64,000 nt of DNA, from contig NZ_CP104900.1 of the NCBI RefSeq assembly GCF_025449215.1, positions 62,001 to 126,000 on the forward strand, written 5' to 3'. A program made the position numbers and the translations under genes. This document shows positions 30,807-43,400 of this stretch, piece after piece. A model generated the notes under the pieces. The model searched no databases and was not told the DNA's origin. It saw nothing but the letters and a program-made list of their open reading frames with translations. Source of the DNA: Shewanella seohaensis. GTDB taxonomy: Bacteria; Pseudomonadota; Gammaproteobacteria; Enterobacterales; Shewanellaceae. The number at the start of each line of letters is the position of its first letter. Positions within the stretch are counted from its first letter, which is position 1.

Positions 30807-31546
30807 ATGAAAGTCTTACTGACGCGCCCCGAGGGGCGCAATCAGTCCATGGTCGATGCCTTAACTGAAAAGGGTATCGACCACTGCGTTACTCCACTCC
30901 TCTGTGTTGAGGCCACGCCTCCGCTGCCACCTGACACTCCGCACCCCTAGCCGATGTCGATATGGTTATCTGTATCAGCGCCAATGCGGTGAGCTTTGCT
31001 GATGCTGCGTTTAACGTCGATACTGCCCAAGTTAAAGACTGGCCAAGCGTGCCTTATTTCGCCGTGGGTCATGCGACTTGGGAAGCACTGCAAGAAAAGG
31101 GAATTGAGGCTCTCGAAGCACCGGACGATTGCCAGCAAACGGAAGGCTTGCTGACCCTGCCAGCACTGCAACATATCCAAGGTAAACATATCACTATCAT
31201 TCGTGGCGTCGGTGGCCGTGAAGCCCTCGCCGAGCAACTGAGTGCTAGAGGCGCGAAGGTGCGCTATTGGGAAGTCTATCAACGCGCTTGCCCGCCGCTC
31301 GATGGTGCAGCTGTTAGTCAACAATGGCGAGACTTTGGGATAGATACTATCGTCATAACGAGTGGTGAAGTACTGGATAATCTGATTAATCTAGTGCCAA
31401 AAGAGTTATTTGCATGGCTGCGCTCATGTCATATCATAGTCCCCAGTAACCGAGTAGAAGCTCAAGCTCATGCCTTTGGTATAACCCAAGTCACCAATGC
31501 CAATGCCGCCAACAGCAAAGCCGTGCTAAACGCCCTTAAACTCTAA
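30807..31546 (+). CDS. hemD: Uroporphyrinogen-III synthase (frameshifted)
   Basis: HemD closes hydroxymethylbilane to uroporphyrinogen III. The first frame starts [12 protein letters not shown] at 30807 and ends at 30950; the rest lies in another frame from VICISANAV. Adding one C to CCCC at 30944-30947 joins them ([13 protein letters not shown]) into about 246 residues, the E. coli length. The second part has VGHATWEAL and the late [10 protein letters not shown] segment, both family hallmarks. Since heme is needed, the break is probably a sequencing error. Confidence 0.9.
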
Positions 31547-31606
31547 GCGCTATTTAGCCCGATTTTACTCGAATTTCGGCAGTAGCATGATTTTAAGGAC
31601 TGTTAA

Positions 31607-32848
31607 ATGGATAACAACAAGCACGACGCCCAAAGCCCAGAGTCACAGGCTACCCCAGTTCTCGCTCCATCGGTCAATACCGATGACGCTGCAGCAAAGA
31701 CCGAAGCGACTGAACCGCAGGTCAATCAGCTCGAAGATAAAGCCGTCAAACCTGCCGATACTAAGCCGCAAGCCAGCAAACCCGAATCGACCCAAGCAGC
31801 TCGCCAAGTGGTGCAAGTGAATCGCAGCTCATGGGCCATTCGTTTCGGTGTGCTATTAGCATTAGGTTTAACTGCATGCACCCTCGGTGGTGGCTACTTG
31901 CTGTATCAACAAATGCAGCAACAGCTTCAAGCGCAAATCCAAGTGCAAACCAACAAAAATCAGGCCTTGCAGGATCAATTACAACAAGCCTTACTCGCCC
32001 CGAATCAGCGCATTGCGCAGCTTGAGCAACAACAACTGTCAAATACCAAAACCTTCCAAGAGCTCGCCAAACTCGCCTCGGACCAAAGTCAGTTGCAAGA
32101 CAGGTTAAATAAGCTGGCCCAACGTAGCCCAACCCACTGGATGGCCTCGGAAGCCGAATACTTAGTGAATATGGCGGGGCGTAAGCTTTGGCTCGAAAAA
32201 GATCCACGCACGGCAACCGACTTACTAAAGTCAGCCGACGAAACCATTGCCGCAATGAATAACCCTGCTTTACTGCCAATCCGTAAGGCGCTGGCCAAAG
32301 ATATTGCCGCGACCACCAATATTAAGAGTGCGGATATTGAAGGCAGCGTATTAGCTCTCGATGCCTTAATCGACCAACTCGACAAGTTGCCCCTTAGCCG
32401 CGCGGATGCTGATGTAAGCGCCCCTGAAGATACTACCATTTCTGGCGATCTGAATGATTGGCAAAGTAACCTAAGTAAAACTTGGAAGGCGTTAACCCAA
32501 GATTTTGTTACCATTCGCCACAGAACCGCCGATGCGCCTGCCCTGCTCACACCGGAGCAACAATGGTATTTAGTCGAAAATATTCGCCATAAGCTGCTGC
32601 AATCCCAACTGGCACTCTATCGCTATGATAGAGCGGCTTATCATCAATCACTGATGATGGCTCGCCAGTGGATCCAAACCTATTTTGATGTTCAAGCCCA
32701 CCCAACCAGTGAAGCCATTGCCGAGATAGACAAACTGGCGACATTGGAGCTTGACCCTATTACGCTGAAATCCTTTGCCGCTAAACCGCTGTTATTACAG
32801 TTAACCAGCTATGGTGAACTCACCTCTTCAGAGGAACCACAGCTATGA
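31607..32848 (+). CDS. hemX: HemX protein
   Basis: A 413-residue HemX-family protein. A disordered, Gln/Ala/Pro-rich cytoplasmic N terminus (residues 1-70) precedes one membrane helix (about 77-100), then a Gln-rich coiled coil (about 103-165) and a helical periplasmic domain with HWMASEAEYLVNMAGRKLWLE. Some databases call it a uroporphyrin-III methyltransferase, but no SAM-binding methylase motif is visible. Its role in heme synthesis is not settled. It overlaps hemY by four bases. Confidence 0.9.
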   Translation: MDNNKHDAQSPESQATPVLAPSVNTDDAAAKTEATEPQVNQLEDKAVKPADTKPQASKPESTQAARQVVQVNRSSWAIRFGVLLALGLTACTLGGGYLLYQQMQQQLQAQIQVQTNKNQALQDQLQQALLAPNQRIAQLEQQQLSNTKTFQELAKLASDQSQLQDRLNKLAQRSPTHWMASEAEYLVNMAGRKLWLEKDPRTATDLLKSADETIAAMNNPALLPIRKALAKDIAATTNIKSADIEGSVLALDALIDQLDKLPLSRADADVSAPEDTTISGDLNDWQSNLSKTWKALTQDFVTIRHRTADAPALLTPEQQWYLVENIRHKLLQSQLALYRYDRAAYHQSLMMARQWIQTYFDVQAHPTSEAIAEIDKLATLELDPITLKSFAAKPLLLQLTSYGELTSSEEPQL

Positions 32849-34011
32849 TTAAGGCATTGATATTTCTTGGGATCATATTAATAGGCCTGTGTATCAGCCC
32901 TTGGATTGTCGGCAATACTGGCTATGTGTATATTGCCGCGGGTGATTACCAGCTTGAAACCAGTTTAGTCTTTGGGATCATCATGTTAATCGTGTTCTAT
33001 GCCCTGTTCCAAGTGTTGGAATGGCTAGTGATCACTGTGATTAATTTGCTGCTTCGCAGCCGTTTTATCCCGCAGCATTGGCGTCGCCGCTCCGCCAAGA
33101 AACACACCCTAATCGGCGCACTCGCCATTGCCGAAGAGGATTGGCCTGCGGCAGAACGCGCCATGATTAAAGGGGCTGACAACGGTGAACTGCCAGCATT
33201 AAATTTGTTTGCCGCAGCACGTGCTGCGCAACATCAAAATAAAATCACCGAGCGAGATCAATATCTTGCCCGCGCTGAAGCACAGCCTATGACGGCCAAT
33301 GCGGTAGCGACTACTCGTACACGTTACTTGCTCAAGCAAGGGGAACTCGCCTTAGCCAGAGCGGAACTCGATAAGTTAGCCCCAACCAGCAAGAGTAAAA
33401 CCCCTGTGCTGAAACTCGCCCTAGAGTTGTACCGGGCGCAAGAAGATTGGGAGGCGCTTAAGCTGTTGCTCCCAATACTGAAGAAACGGCAGATCTTAGA
33501 GGATGCCAAGCTAAATGCACTCAGCGTTGAAACCCATTGCGCCCTGTTAAAAGCAGCGAGTCTTAAAGGGGAAAATGCCCTAGAGCAATGCTGGCAATGG
33601 CTTTCACGTGATGAACGTAACCAGTCTGAGTTTTTAGCGATTTACGCCATGGGCTTATGCCGCTTCAATCGTAAAGACCAAGCGCTTAAATTACTCTCGA
33701 AAAAACTACGTAGCTCGCCTGAGTCGGCACTGTTAGAAGTGATACCACAAATAGTCACCGCCCATGACGAAGAGATCCGCAAGCAATTACTCAAGCATGA
33801 AATCACCCATGAGAATAATGCTGATTACCAAAAGTGCTTAGCGCTGTTATATCAACAAACCCGCGATATGAAAGAAGCTAAAACCTGCTGGCAGAATGTG
33901 TGTCGTCTCGCCCCAAGCCAAGCGTCTTGGTTATCGCTTGCCCGTATTCAAGAACAACTCGGCGAACAAGGTAACGCCAATCAAAGCTATCGCCAGGCGG
34001 TTAACCTGTAA
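32845..34011 (+). CDS. hemY: HemY protein (TPR)
   Basis: A 388-residue inner-membrane protein of the proteobacterial HemY family, unrelated to the Bacillus protoporphyrinogen oxidase of the same name. Two membrane helices (about residues 3-22 and 40-65) form the HemY_N domain, followed by tetratricopeptide-like helical repeats, the last of them WLSLARIQEQLGEQGNANQSYRQAV. It ends the hemCDXY operon. A GC-rich hairpin (34021-34048) lies just after the stop. Confidence 0.92.
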   Translation: MIKALIFLGIILIGLCISPWIVGNTGYVYIAAGDYQLETSLVFGIIMLIVFYALFQVLEWLVITVINLLLRSRFIPQHWRRRSAKKHTLIGALAIAEEDWPAAERAMIKGADNGELPALNLFAAARAAQHQNKITERDQYLARAEAQPMTANAVATTRTRYLLKQGELALARAELDKLAPTSKSKTPVLKLALELYRAQEDWEALKLLLPILKKRQILEDAKLNALSVETHCALLKAASLKGENALEQCWQWLSRDERNQSEFLAIYAMGLCRFNRKDQALKLLSKKLRSSPESALLEVIPQIVTAHDEEIRKQLLKHEITHENNADYQKCLALLYQQTRDMKEAKTCWQNVCRLAPSQASWLSLARIQEQLGEQGNANQSYRQAVNL

Positions 34012-34410
34012 TTTGCTATAGCCGCAGCTCCCCTATCGGAGTTGCGGCCCTCAAAACTAACCAATCACTTCCTTTTTAGCTCGCCTAAACGCCGTTTTAG
34101 CAGAATTCATAAAATTTTAATGTCTATACACAGACTAATTTGTTATAAATATGTTTCTATATATAAAACAAAGGTACTAGATGCTGCGTCTATTCTGCTT
34201 TAAGATACCACATCTAGTTAAGGCAGATTTAAACGCCAATTTTTCGCACCACTCTCCGTAAAACCCAGTCATAGCAAGTTATCGCGTCGCGTCAAAAAAT
34301 TGACTTCCTATTAGTACCAAGCTAAAATTTCACCACTTGTATCACTATTCAACACATTTGTTGGATTTGTGCATCTTTGGATTAACACAATCAGGTGTTG
34401 GGAGCTTATT
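34012..34410. other. Intergenic region upstream of bpfA
   Basis: No credible gene. It holds a hairpin at 34021-34048 (GCCGCAGCTCC / GGAGTTGCGGC, no T-run) just after hemY, then about 200 bases of very AT-rich DNA, a sigma70-type promoter candidate at 34300-34328, and a GGGAG ribosome site at 34400-34404 before the bpfA ATG. Confidence 0.7.
34300..34328 (+). promoter_or_regulatory. Candidate sigma70 promoter of bpfA
   Basis: TTGACT (34300-34305), a 17-base spacer and TAAAAT (34323-34328): each hexamer is one base from consensus at optimal spacing. It leaves a 5' leader of about 75 bases. FlrA and c-di-GMP are reported to control this operon in S. putrefaciens, but I cannot point to their site. 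Confidence 0.55.
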
Positions 34411-37400
34411 ATGGGATCGATCATTACAACAAAGAAAGGTTTGCTCAAACTGGTCAAAGGGCAGATCGAAGTCGAGGTTAATGGTTCAAATCAACCCGCT
34501 AAGGATGGCGAGCAACTCCCCAAAGGTGCTGTGCTTCATATCGGTGAAAATGCGACCTACGAAATCACCTTTGATGATGGCACTAAGTTATCCAATGAGG
34601 TTGAGCCTAGCATTGCTGCCACCCCCAACGCCGGCGGCCAAGCAACCCAAGACGAAATCCAAGCATTACAAGATCTCATTGCATCGGGTGAGGACCCAAC
34701 CCAAAACTTACCAGAAACCGCCGCTGGTAATGCGCCAGCTGGCCGTGACGGTAACTCAGGCTATGTCACCTTAGCCCGTGATGGCACAGAAGCCTTAGCG
34801 ACATCTGGTTATTCAACCTCTGGACAAACGCTCACCGCAGCCACAACTGCCGCACCAGAGCAAACCGTAGCAACCGACTCTCCTTCGGTATTAGTTAACG
34901 ACAGTATTACGGTCGATGAGGATACTGTTGCTTCTGGCAATGTGCTCGATAACGACAACGATGCCGACAATGTGTTAAGTGTGGTTGGATTTAATATCAA
35001 CGGAACCGACTTTGCGGCGGGCACAGTTGTTACGCTCGAAGGTGGCAGCTTTATACTCAATGCCGATGGCTCTTATACCTTTACCCCGAATGAAAACTGG
35101 AACGGCCAAGTTCCTGTTATTACCTACACCACCAATACCGGTTCAACTGCAACCTTAACCATTAATGTCACCCCAGTTGATGACCCTTCTGTATTAGCCA
35201 ACGACACCAATACTGTTGCTGAGGATACCGTCGCCACAGGCAATGTGCTCGACAACGACACAGATGTCGATTCCAGCTTAAGTGTGGTGAGCTTTACAGT
35301 ATCAGGCAGCACCTTCGCTGCAGGTACAACCGTAGCACTCGAAGGCGGCAGCTTAGTACTCAATGCCGATGGCTCATACACCTTCACCCCTAATGCAGAT
35401 TGGAACGGCCAAGTTCCAGTGATTACCTACACCACCAATACTGGCTCAACTGCAACTTTAACCATTAATGTCACCCCAGTTGATGACCCATCGGTATTAG
35501 CCAACGACACTAATACTGTTGCTGAAGATACCGTCGCCACAGGCAATGTGCTCGACAACGACACCGATGTTGATTCCAGCTTAAGTGTGGTGAGCTTTAC
35601 AGTCTCGGGCAGCACCTTTGCTGCAGGCACAACTGTCGATCTCGAAGGTGGCAGCTTAGTACTCAATGCCGATGGCTCATACAGCTTTACCCCAAATGAA
35701 AACTGGAACGGCCAAGTTCCAGTAATTACCTACACCACCAATACTGGCTCAACTGCAACCTTAACCATTAATGTCACTCCTGTGGCCGATGGTGCACCAA
35801 GCGTTACCATTACCACTGATACAAACGATGATGGTTTTATCAGTAATGCAGAGCTCGGCGGGGCAACAGACGTCAGTGTGACCATTGGCTTAGGCGGCAC
35901 AGGTGCGAATGCAGGCGATACCCTGACAGTGAATGGTGTTGACTATGTGTTGACACAAGAAGATATCAATAATGGTTATGTAAACTTAACACTTCCTGCG
36001 CCAGCTGAAGGTGAAACTATCACTGTAGTTGCAACCATTACCGATCCAGCGGGTAATACTTCGCCTGAAGGCAGTGATTCCGCGCTACTCGACACGACGG
36101 CTCCCACTATTACCGTCAGCGCGCCTGATGATACCCGAGATACCACGCCAACCATCACAGGTACAACGGATGCCGCCCCTGGTAGCGTCATCACTATTGT
36201 TGTTACTGACAGCAATGGTGTGCAGCAAACTCTTACCACCACTGTGAATCCTGACGGTACATATGCTGTTGATGTCATTAATCCAATTCCTCATGGTGGT
36301 TATACTGCAACCGCAACAGTGACAGATCCAGCTGGCAATACGGGCAATGCCACTGATAATGGTAATATCGATATCAAGATCGATGAGGACGGCGACGGCA
36401 ACACCGTGGCCATCACCAGCATCACCCAAGACACCGGTAGCTCCAGCAGCGACTTTATCACCAACGACAACACCTTGGTGTTCCACGGCACCGTCGATTT
36501 AGATGACAACAGCACCTTAGCCGTCACCATCAACGGGGTGACTTACACCACCGCTAACGGCTTAGTGATTGATGCGCAAGGTAACTGGAGTGTGGACCTG
36601 ACCGGCACCGTGCTGCCTGACGGCACCTACCCTGTGGTCGCCACCGTCACTGACGTGGCCGGCAACAGCAAAACCGTCACCCAAGATGTAGTGATTGATA
36701 CCAAGATTGATGAAGACGGCGACGGCAACACCGTGGCCATCACCAGCATCACCCAGGACACCGGTAGCTCCAGCAGCGACTTTATCACCAACGACAACAC
36801 CTTGGTGTTCCACGGCACCGTCGATTTGGATGACAACAGCACCTTAGCCGTCACCATCAACGGGTGACTTACACCACCGCTAACGGCTTAGTGATTGATG
36901 CGCAAGGTAACTGGAGTGTGGACCTGACCGGCACCGTGCTGCCTGACGGCACCTACCCTGTGGTCGCCACCGTCACTGACGTGGCCGGCAACAGCAAAAC
37001 CGTCACCCAAGATGTAGTGATTGATACCAAGATTGATGAAGACGGCGACGGCAACACCGTGGCCATCACCAGCATCACCCAGGACACCGGTAGCTCCAGC
37101 AGCGACTTTATCACCAACGACAACACCTTGGTGTTCCACGGCACCGTCGATTTGGATGACAACAGCACCTTAGCCGTCACCATCAACGGGGTGACTTACA
37201 CCACCGCTAACGGCTTAGTGATTGATGCGCAAGGTAACTGGAGTGTGGACCTGACCGGCACCGTGCTGCCTGACGGCACCTACCCTGTGGTCGCCACCGT
37301 CACTGACGTGGCCGGCAACAGCAAAACCGTCACCCAAGATGTAGTGATTGATACCAAGATTGATGAAGACGGCGACGGCAACACCGTGGCCATCACCAGC

Positions 37401-40400
37401 ATCACCCAGGACACCGGTAGCTCCAGCAGCGACTTTATCACCAACGACAACACCTTGGTGTTCCACGGCACCGTCGATTTGGATGACAACAGCACCTTAG
37501 CCGTCACCATCAACGGGTGACTTACACCACCGCTAACGGCTTAGTGATTGATGCGCAAGGTAACTGGAGTGTGGACCTGACCGGCACCGTGCTGCCTGAC
37601 GGCACCTACCCTGTGGTCGCCACCGTCACTGACGTGGCCGGCAACAGCAAAACCGTCACCCAAGATGTAGTGATTGATACCAAGATTGATCAAGACGGCG
37701 ACGGCAACACCGTGGCCATCACCAGCATCACCCAAGACACCGGTAGCTCCAGCAGCGACTTTATCACCAACGACAACACCTTGGTGTTCCACGGCACCGT
37801 CGATTTGGATGACAACAGCACCTTAGCCGTCACCATCAACGGAGTGACTTACACCACCGCTAACGGCTTAGTGATTGATGCGCAAGGTAACTGGAGTGTG
37901 GACCTGACCGGCACCGTGCTGCCTGACGGCACCTACCCTGTGGTCGCCACCGTCACTGACGTGGCCGGCAACAGCAAAACCGTCACCCAAGATGTAGTGA
38001 TTGATACCAAGATTGATCAAGACGGCGACGGCAACACCGTGGCCATCACCAGCATCACCCAAGACACCGGTAGCTCCAGCAGCGACTTTATCACCAACGA
38101 CAACACCTTGGTGTTCCACGGCACCGTCGATTTGGATGACAACAGCACCTTAGCCGTCACCATCAACGGAGTGACTTACACCACCGCTAACGGCTTAGTG
38201 ATTGATGCGCAAGGTAACTGGAGTGTGGACCTGACCGGCACCGTGCTGCCTGACGGCACCTACCCTGTGGTCGCCACCGTCACTGACGTGGCCGGCAACA
38301 GCAAAACCGTCACCCAAGATGTAGTGATTGATACCAAGATTGATGAAGACGGCGACGGCAACACCGTGGCCATCACCAGCATCACCCAGGACACCGGTAG
38401 CTCCAGCAGCGACTTTATCACCAACGACAACACCTTGGTGTTCCACGGCACCGTCGATTTGGATGACAACAGCACCTTAGCCGTCACCATCAACGGAGTG
38501 ACTTACACCACCGCTAACGGCTTAGTGATTGATGCGCAAGGTAACTGGAGTGTGGACCTGACCGGCACCGTGCTGCCTGACGGCACCTACCCTGTGGTCG
38601 CCACCGTCACTGACGTGGCCGGCAACAGCAAAACCGTCACCCAAGATGTAGTGATTGATACCAAGATTGATGAAGACGGCGACGGCAACACCGTGGCCAT
38701 CACCAGCATCACCCAGGACACCGGTAGCTCCAGCAGCGACTTTATCACCAACGACAACACCTTGGTGTTCCACGGCACCGTCGATTTGGATGACAACAGC
38801 ACCTTAGCCGTCACCATCAACGGGTGACTTACACCACCGCTAACGGCTTAGTGATTGATGCGCAAGGTAACTGGAGTGTGGACCTGACCGGCACCGTGCT
38901 GCCTGACGGCACCTACCCTGTGGTCGCCACCGTCACTGACGTGGCCGGCAACAGCAAAACCGTCACCCAAGATGTAGTGATTGATACCAAGATTGATGAA
39001 GACGGCGACGGCAACACCGTGGCCATCACCAGCATCACCCAGGACACCGGTAGCTCCAGCAGCGACTTTATCACCAACGACAACACCTTGGTGTTCCACG
39101 GCACCGTCGATTTGGATGACAACAGCACCTTAGCCGTCACCATCAACGGAGGTGACTTACACCACCGCTAACGGCTTAGTGATTGATGCGCAAGGTAACT
39201 GGAGTGTGGACCTGACCGGCACCGTGCTGCCTGACGGCACCTACCCTGTGGTCGCCACCGTCACTGACGTGGCCGGCAACAGCAAAACCGTCACCCAAGA
39301 TGTAGTGATTGATACCAAGATTGATGAAGACGGCGACGGCAACACCGTGGCCATCACCAGCATCACCCAGGACACCGGTAGCTCCAGCAGCGACTTTATC
39401 ACCAACGACAACACCTTGGTGTTCCACGGCACCGTCGATTTGGATGACAACAGCACCTTAGCCGTCACCATCAACGGGGTGACTTACACCACCGCTAACG
39501 GCTTAGTGATTGATGCGCAAGGTAACTGGAGTGTGGACCTGACCGGCACCGTGCTGCCTGACGGCACCTACCCTGTGGTCGCCACCGTCACTGACGTGGC
39601 CGGCAACAGCAAAACCGTCACCCAAGATGTAGTGATTGATACCAAGATTGATGAAGACGGCGACGGCAACACCGTGGCCATCACCAGCATCACCCAGGAC
39701 ACCGGTAGCTCCAGCAGCGACTTTATCACCAACGACAACACCTTGGTGTTCCACGGCACCGTCGATTTGGATGACAACAGCACCTTAGCCGTCACCATCA
39801 ACGGAGTGACTTACACCACCGCTAACGGCTTAGTGATTGATGCGCAAGGTAACTGGAGTGTGGACCTGACCGGCACCGTGCTGCCTGACGGCACCTACCC
39901 TGTGGTCGCCACCGTCACTGACGTGGCCGGCAACAGCAAAACCGTCACCCAAGATGTAGTGATTGATACCAAGATTGATGAAGACGGCGACGGCAACACC
40001 GTGGCCATCACCAGCATCACCCAGGACACCGGTAGCTCCAGCAGCGACTTTATCACCAACGACAACACCTTGGTGTTCCACGGCACCGTCGATTTGGATG
40101 ACAACAGCACCTTAGCCGTCACCATCAACGGGTGACTTACACCACCGCTAACGGCTTAGTGATTGATGCGCAAGGTAACTGGAGTGTGGACCTGACCGGC
40201 ACCGTGCTGCCTGACGGCACCTACCCTGTGGTCGCCACCGTCACTGACGTGGCCGGCAACAGCAAAACCGTCACCCAAGATGTAGTGATTGATACCAAGA
40301 TTGATGAAGACGGCGACGGCAACACCGTGGCCATCACCAGCATCACCCAAGACACCGGTAGCTCCAGCAGCGACTTTATCACCAACGACAACACCTTGGT

Positions 40401-43400
40401 GTTCCACGGCACCGTCGATTTGGATGACAACAGCACCTTAGCCGTCACCATCAACGGGTGACTTACACCACCGCTAACGGCTTAGTGATTGATGCGCAAG
40501 GTAACTGGAGTGTGGACCTGACCGGCACCGTGCTGCCTGACGGCACCTACCCTGTGGTCGCCACCGTCACTGACGTGGCCGGCAACAGCAAAACCGTCAC
40601 CCAAGATGTAGTGATTGATACCAAGATTGATCAAGACGGCGACGGCAACACCGTGGCCATCACCAGCATCACCCAGACACCGGTAGCTCCAGCAGCGACT
40701 TTATCACCAACGACAACACCTTGGTGTTCCACGGCACCGTCGATTTGGATGACAACAGCACCTTAGCCGTCACCATCAACGGGTGACTTACACCACCGCT
40801 AACGGCTTAGTGATTGATGCGCAAGGTAACTGGAGTGTGGACCTGACCGGCACCGTGCTGCCTGACGGCACCTACCCTGTGGTCGCCACCGTCACTGACG
40901 TGGCCGGCAACAGCAAAACCGTCACCCAAGATGTAGTGATTGATACCAAGATTGATCAAGACGGCGACGGCAACACCGTGGCCATCACCAGCATCACCCA
41001 AGACACCGGTAGCTCCAGCAGCGACTTTATCACCAACGACAACACCTTGGTGTTCCACGGCACCGTCGATTTGGATGACAACAGCACCTTAGCCGTCACC
41101 ATCAACGGAGTGACTTACACCACCGCTAACGGCTTAGTGATTGATGCGCAAGGTAACTGGAGTGTGGACCTGACCGGCACCGTGCTGCCTGACGGCACCT
41201 ACCCTGTGGTCGCCACCGTCACTGACGTGGCCGGCAACAGCAAAACCGTCACCCAAGATGTAGTGATTGATACCAAGATTGATCAAGACGGCGACGGCAA
41301 CACCGTGGCCATCACCAGCATCACCCAAGACACCGGTAGCTCCAGCAGCGACTTTATCACCAACGACAACACCTTGGTGTTCCACGGCACCGTCGATTTG
41401 GATGACAACAGCACCTTAGCCGTCACCATCAACGGAGTGACTTACACCACCGCTAACGGCTTAGTGATTGATGCGCAAGGTAACTGGAGTGTGGACCTGA
41501 CCGGCACCGTGCTGCCTGACGGCACCTACCCTGTGGTCGCCACCGTCACTGACGTGGCCGGCAACAGCAAAACCGTCACCCAAGATGTAGTGATTGATAC
41601 CAAGATTGATCAAGACGGCGACGGCAACACCGTGGCCATCACCAGCATCACCCAAGACACCGGTAGCTCCAGCAGCGACTTTATCACCAACGACAACACC
41701 TTGGTGTTCCACGGCACCGTCGATTTGGATGACAACAGCACCTTAGCCGTCACCATCAACGGAGTGACTTACACCACCGCTAACGGCTTAGTGATTGATG
41801 CGCAAGGTAACTGGAGTGTGGACCTGACCGGCACCGTGCTGCCTGACGGCACCTACCCTGTGGTCGCCACCGTCACTGACGTGGCCGGCAACAGCAAAAC
41901 CGTCACCCAAGATGTAGTGATTGATACCAAGATTGATCAAGACGGCGACGGCAACACCGTGGCCATCACCAGCATCACCCAAGACACCGGTAGCTCCAGC
42001 AGCGACTTTATCACCAACGACAACACCTTGGTGTTCCACGGCACCGTCGATTTGGATGACAACAGCACCTTAGCCGTCACCATCAACGGAGTGACTTACA
42101 CCACCGCTAACGGCTTAGTGATTGATGCGCAAGGTAACTGGAGTGTGGACCTGACCGGCACCGTGCTGCCTGACGGCACCTACCCTGTGGTCGCCACCGT
42201 CACTGACGTGGCCGGCAACAGCAAAACCGTCACCCAAGATGTAGTGATTGATACCAAGATTGATCAAGACGGCGACGGCAACACCGTGGCCATCACCAGC
42301 ATCACCCAAGACACCGGTAGCTCCAGCAGCGACTTTATCACCAACGACAACACCTTGGTGTTCCACGGCACCGTCGATTTGGATGACAACAGCACCTTAG
42401 CCGTCACCATCAACGGAGTGACTTACACCACCGCTAACGGCTTAGTGATTGATGCGCAAGGTAACTGGAGTGTGGACCTGACCGGCACCGTGCTGCCTGA
42501 CGGCACCTACCCTGTGGTCGCCACCGTCACCGACGTGGCCGGCAACAGCAAAACCGTCACCCAAGATGTAGTGATTGATACCAAGATTGATCAAGACGGC
42601 GACGGCAACACCGTGGCCATCACCAGCATCACCCAAGACACCGGTAGCTCCAGCAGCGACTTTATCACCAACGACAACACCTTGGTGTTCCACGGCACCG
42701 TCGATTTGGATGACAACAGCACCTTAGCCGTCACCATCAACGGAGTGACTTACACCACCGCTAACGGCTTAGTGATTGATGCGCAAGGTAACTGGAGTGT
42801 GGACCTGACCGGCACCGTGCTGCCTGACGGCACCTACCCTGTGGTCGCCACCGTCACTGACGTGGCCGGCAACAGCAAAACCGTCACCCAAGATGTAGTG
42901 ATTGATACCAAGATTGATCAAGACGGCGACGGCAACACCGTGGCCATCACCAGCATCACCCAAGACACCGGTAGCTCCAGCAGCGACTTTATCACCAACG
43001 ACAACACCTTGGTGTTCCACGGCACCGTCGATTTGGATGACAACAGCACCTTAGCCGTCACCATCAACGGAGTGACTTACACCACCGCTAACGGCTTAGT
43101 GATTGATGCGCAAGGTAACTGGAGTGTGGACCTGACCGGCACCGTGCTGCCTGACGGCACCTACCCTGTGGTCGCCACCGTCACTGACGTGGCCGGCAAC
43201 AGCAAAACCGTCACCCAAGATGTAGTGATTGATACCAAGATTGATGAAGACGGCGACGGCAACACCGTGGCCATCACCAGCATCACCCAGGACACCGGTA
43301 GCTCCAGCAGCGACTTTATCACCAACGACAACACCTTGGTGTTCCACGGCACCGTCGATTTGGATGACAACAGCACCTTAGCCGTCACCATCAACGGGTG

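Noticed and set aside
38823..39171. Programmed frameshifting in bpfA as an explanation of the broken frame
   Set aside because: Shifts occur many times at the same short G-run, lack slippery heptamers and stimulatory structures, and similar one-base losses occur in unrelated genes of the window.
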